64,000 nucleotides of DNA, taken from contig NZ_CP080409.1 of the NCBI RefSeq assembly GCF_019448235.1, positions 2,108,001 through 2,172,000 on the forward strand. Reading direction: 5' to 3'. How positions within the stretch are numbered: position 1 is the first letter of the stretch; each line of letters begins with the position of its first letter. Source of the DNA: Nocardioides panacisoli. GTDB lineage: Bacteria; Actinomycetota; Actinomycetes; Propionibacteriales; Nocardioidaceae. Position numbers and translations under genes: made by a program. Below the pieces are notes generated by a model. The model was not told the DNA's origin. It did not search any database and was given only the letters and a program-made list of their open reading frames with translations. Positions 61,480 to 64,000 of the stretch are shown here, one piece after another.

Positions 61480-61743
61480 ATGGACCTGGAACCGACCGAG
61501 ATCAAGGCGATCATCACGCGCATGAAGCGCGCGCACGGTCACCTCGGCAGCGTGATCCGGATGATGGAGGAGGGCTCGGACTGCGAGTCGGTGCTGACCC
61601 AGCTCGCAGCAGTCAACAAGGCACTCTCCCGTTCCGGCTACGCGATCGTCGCCACCGGCCTCGAACACTGCCTCACCGACGAGAACGGCGTGGATGCCGA
61701 GAGCCGGGCCAAGATGGAGAAGCTCTTCCTGGCGCTGGCCTGA
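61480..61743 (+). CDS. cstR: CstR-like persulfide-sensing repressor (CsoR family)
   Basis: An 87-residue all-helical CsoR-family protein (EIKAIITRMKRAHGHLGSVIRMMEEG). Cysteines 35 and 64 have the family spacing, but the position of the copper-ligand His (four before the second Cys) is Gly60. Copper CsoRs need that His; CstR persulfide sensors lack it and crosslink the two Cys by sulfur. With the sulfur operon next door this is most likely CstR. The ATG at 61480 follows GGAGGGGTCGAGGA; an upstream ATG at 61411 is possible. Confidence 0.88.
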   Translation: MDLEPTEIKAIITRMKRAHGHLGSVIRMMEEGSDCESVLTQLAAVNKALSRSGYAIVATGLEHCLTDENGVDAESRAKMEKLFLALA

Positions 61744-61758
61744 GCACCGCCGCGGACC

Positions 61759-62640
61759 TCAGCCGCTGCGACGCTCCTCGAGCACGTCCTCGCACGTGAC
61801 CGGCGCCGTCGCGACGTACCGGGCGGGCGTGACCCCGTACGCACGCCGGAAGGCGGCGACGTACGCCGACGCCGTCGCGTAGCCGACCAGGTGCGCGGTC
61901 TCCGTCACGGTGTGGCGCCGCAGCAGTGCGATCGACAGCGCCAGCCGGGTCCGCGTGCGCCACTGGCTGAACGAGCAGCCGTAGTCGCGCTCGAAGCAGC
62001 GCTGCAGGGTCTTGGCGCTGACGTGGAGCCGGCGCGCCCAGTCGGCGAGGGAGGTCGGGTCCGCCGGGTCGCGCAGCAGCGCGCTCGCCACCGCGCGCGC
62101 CGGCCCGTCCTCGACGGCGGCGAAGTCGAGAGGCGCGACCTCGGCGACCGACAGGTCCGCCATGAGGACCTCCCGGACCGCGAGGCCGCGGGCCTCGGTG
62201 ACCCCGGGGCGCACGATCTCCAGCAGGCCCTCGGCCGTCCGCGGCGAGAGCCCGACGACGGCCGACGCCTGGTCCGCCACCGCGGGTGGCGCCTGCCGCA
62301 GGCAGCAGCGGAGCACCCGTTGGCGCCCGAGCGCTGCGACCTCGACCACCGCACCACGACGCGCCCACACGGCCCGGTCGGGTCCGGCGAAGGCGGTGCG
62401 CGAGCCCCGCGTCGCGGCCAGCACCCCGTCGGGGGACCAGTAGAGCTGGTGGGTGAAGTCGTTGCGCGAGTTCGGGAAGTCCGGGACCGCCGCCTGCCGC
62501 GGGTAGTGCAGCACCATCAGCCCGGTCGGCGGCCCGAGCCCGTAGCCGTACTCCTCGACCTCGACCTCGCCCGTCGCCAGTCCGTCGACCCGCAGTCCCG
62601 GGGCACGAGCCCCGCGGGACATCTGTCCTGTGATCGACAT
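61759..62640 (-). CDS. AraC family transcriptional regulator
   Basis: A 293-residue AraC protein: an N-terminal effector domain with HYPRQAAVPDFPNSRNDFTHQLYWSPDG, and two C-terminal HTHs (SLADWARRLHVSAKTLQRCFERDYGCSFSQWRTRTRLALSIALL and TVTETAHLVGYATASAYVAAFRRAYGVTPARY). It is divergent from a siderophore-binding protein with an IdeR box between them, so it probably activates siderophore uptake under iron limitation. ATG at 62640. Confidence 0.9.
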   Translation of the reverse strand: MSITGQMSRGARAPGLRVDGLATGEVEVEEYGYGLGPPTGLMVLHYPRQAAVPDFPNSRNDFTHQLYWSPDGVLAATRGSRTAFAGPDRAVWARRGAVVEVAALGRQRVLRCCLRQAPPAVADQASAVVGLSPRTAEGLLEIVRPGVTEARGLAVREVLMADLSVAEVAPLDFAAVEDGPARAVASALLRDPADPTSLADWARRLHVSAKTLQRCFERDYGCSFSQWRTRTRLALSIALLRRHTVTETAHLVGYATASAYVAAFRRAYGVTPARYVATAPVTCEDVLEERRSG

Positions 62641-62671
62641 TTCCGGTCCCCCTCGGCGTACCCCCAATGAC

Positions 62672-62690
62672 TTAGGCGAGCCTAACCTAC
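62672..62690. promoter_or_regulatory. IdeR/DtxR iron box
   Basis: TTAGGCGAGCCTAACCTAC matches the consensus TTAGGTTAGSCTAACCTAA at 16 of 19 positions. It lies 31 bp before the AraC gene and 38 bp before the binding-protein start, so iron-loaded IdeR should repress both. Confidence 0.9.
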
Positions 62691-62727
62691 TGCGGTTGTC
62701 ACCCGCAGATCAGTCCCAAGGAGAGCC

Positions 62728-63696
62728 ATGAAGCTCGCTCGCACGCTCCGCAGCGGCACCGCCGCCGGGGCGGCCGTCCTGCTCCTCGCCGCCTGCGGAT
62801 CCGCCTCCGGATCCGACGACGCCGCCGACGCGGCCGGCGAGGAGGTCACCGTCACCACGACCCACGGCGGCGAGACCACCGTTCCGCTGGACCCCGAGAA
62901 GGTCGTCGTCTTCGACTACGCCGCGTTGGACACCATCGACGCGCTGGGGTTCGGCGACCGGGTCGTCGGCATCCCGTCCGCCACTCCCGCCCCGGACTAC
63001 CTCGCGGGCTATGAGGAGTCGGCCGAGAACGTCGGCAACCTCTTCGAGCCCGACTTCGAGGCCATCAACGCCCTCGAACCGGACCTCATCGTCGCCGGAG
63101 GCCGTTCCCAGGCCGTGGTGGCGGACCTGGCCGACATCGCCCCCACCATCGACGTCACCATGGACTGGGGCTCGCAGCCCTTCCTGGACTCGCTGCAGAC
63201 CAACACCGTCGCACTCGGCCAGGTCTTCGGCGTCGAGGACGAGGCAACGGCCGCCCTGGACCAGCTCAACCAGCGGGCCGGTGAGGTGTCGGCCGCGGCC
63301 CAGGACGACGGCACCGGCCTGGTGGTCATGACCAGCGGCGGTGAGCTGTCGGCGTACGGCCCGTCGGAGGAGGGACGCTACGACTTCGTCTACAACGTCC
63401 TCGGCGTCCAGCCGGCCGCCGACCAGGTCGCGATCGACACCCACGGCGACGCGATCTCGTTCGAGTTCCTCGCCGAGACCGACCCGGAGATGATGATCGT
63501 CCTCGACCGCGACGCCGCGATCGGCGCCGAGGGCGAGAGTGCGGCCGCCATCCTGGACAACGACCTGGTCAACAGCACCACGGCGGCGACCGACGACCAG
63601 GTCGTCTACGCCGACACCGCCAAGTGGTACCTGTCCTTCGGCGGCCTCTCGGCGATGGAGACGATCGTCGACGAGGTCGGCTCGCTCGTCGAGTGA
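62728..63696 (+). CDS. Iron-siderophore ABC transporter substrate-binding lipoprotein
   Basis: A 322-residue class III (FepB/CeuA-like) binding protein. Lipobox LLLAAC with Cys23; then VPLDPEKVVVFDYAALDTIDALGFGDRVVGIP, FEPDFEAINALEPDLIVAGGR and a long connecting helix. The FDYAALDTIDALG start is typical of catecholate/petrobactin-type binders; the ligand is not proven. It overlaps the permease gene by 4 nt (GTGA). Iron control by IdeR is expected. Confidence 0.93.
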   Translation: MKLARTLRSGTAAGAAVLLLAACGSASGSDDAADAAGEEVTVTTTHGGETTVPLDPEKVVVFDYAALDTIDALGFGDRVVGIPSATPAPDYLAGYEESAENVGNLFEPDFEAINALEPDLIVAGGRSQAVVADLADIAPTIDVTMDWGSQPFLDSLQTNTVALGQVFGVEDEATAALDQLNQRAGEVSAAAQDDGTGLVVMTSGGELSAYGPSEEGRYDFVYNVLGVQPAADQVAIDTHGDAISFEFLAETDPEMMIVLDRDAAIGAEGESAAAILDNDLVNSTTAATDDQVVYADTAKWYLSFGGLSAMETIVDEVGSLVE

Positions 63697-64000
63697 GCGT
63701 GACCCGGGCCCCACGCACCGCGACCACGGCCGCCACCCCCTGGGTGGCGGCCGCGGCCGTGCTCTGCCTGGCCGTCGTCTCGATGCTGGTCGGCGCGGCC
63801 GAGTCGGACGTGCGCGCCCTCTGGTCCGACCCGGAGGTGCGCGAGGTGTTCGTGGTCAGCCGCGTCCCCCGGACCCTCGCCCTGGTCCTCTCCGGCGCCT
63901 CCCTGGCCGTCGCCGGGCTGATCATGCAGCACCTCGCGCGCAACCGGTTCGTGGCGCCCACGACGGCCGGCACCGTCGACGCTGCCGCGGTCGGGCTGCT
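63693..64000 (+). CDS. FecCD-type iron-siderophore permease (3' end cut by window edge)
   Basis: The visible 102 residues are an N-terminal FecCD permease: a first membrane segment (VAAAAVLCLAVVSMLVGA), SRVPRTLALVLSGASLAVAGLIMQHLARNRFVAPTTAGTVDAAAVG, which is the family signature (RxPRxLAxxLxGxxLAxxG). GTG start at 63693, overlapping the binding protein stop codon by 4 nt. The rest continues past 64000. Confidence 0.93.
   Translation, partial: MSVTRAPRTATTAATPWVAAAAVLCLAVVSMLVGAAESDVRALWSDPEVREVFVVSRVPRTLALVLSGASLAVAGLIMQHLARNRFVAPTTAGTVDAAAVGL

Overview
The window is GC-rich, densely coded DNA from an actinobacterium, most likely of the Nocardioidaceae (a Nocardioides-like organism). Three things point there: two conserved actinobacterial neighbourhoods (nrdR / LysM protein / lexA / hflX / dapF / miaA / miaB, and rsmI / tatD / rpfB / rsmA / ispE beside a divergent protein mannosyltransferase), frequent GTG and TTG starts, and actinobacterial regulatory sites (mycobacterial-type SOS boxes, tandem NrdR boxes, an IdeR box and a FurA-type box). 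I see no tRNA, rRNA, CRISPR array, prophage or insertion sequence. The family is inferred from gene content and style, not from a marker gene.

Layout. 1-4.1 kb: nrdR (partial) with tandem NrdR boxes, a TetR regulator divergent from a membrane protein, and a LysM protein divergent from lexA over three SOS boxes. 4.2-20.6 kb: a secreted metalloprotease, a DinG-type helicase, hflX, an MFS transporter, a minus-strand group (miaA, a DHFR-like reductase, two SDRs, dapF), oligoribonuclease, an AbiEi/DUF559 fusion, peptidase E, miaB and a lipoprotein. 20.6-34 kb: an accessory catabolic region. A LacI regulator and glycerate kinase diverge, across a perfect tandem operator, from a five-gene Liv-type ABC importer, a Gfo/Idh/MocA oxidoreductase, a DUF993 TIM-barrel protein and a sugar-phosphate-isomerase-like protein, followed by two secreted proteins (a concanavalin-like jelly roll and a glucose/sorbosone dehydrogenase fused to a LamG-like domain). 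34-37.5 kb: a complete glutamate-type ABC importer. 37.5-49.5 kb: small metabolic genes, MarR, an ABC-F protein, then ispE, rsmA, rpfB, tatD, a hydrolase, rsmI and pmt. 50-53.4 kb: a response regulator, histidine kinase and ABC exporter joined by 4-nt overlaps. 54-58.6 kb: katG-furA, a uracil-DNA-glycosylase-like protein, and a TetR gene divergent from an NAD-binding protein. 58.6-61.7 kb: a persulfide/sulfite detoxification operon (rhodanese, persulfide dioxygenase, TauE exporter, small Cys-rich protein) divergent from a CstR-like repressor. 61.8-64 kb: an AraC regulator and a siderophore uptake operon sharing an IdeR box; the permease runs off the end.

The strongest candidate for an undescribed system is the 20.6-34 kb region. 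Extracellular sugar oxidation, import by an unusual Liv-type transporter, a second oxidation, isomerisation, a possible retro-aldol step and glycerate phosphorylation form a coherent but uncharacterised route for a sugar or sugar acid. One secreted component has a C8 tract that separates its best ribosome binding site and ATG from the rest of its reading frame. A second theme is small palindromic repeats built into genes: one 19-bp element at the 3' ends of two unrelated genes, and a 108-bp element inserted in frame in the ABC-F protein.
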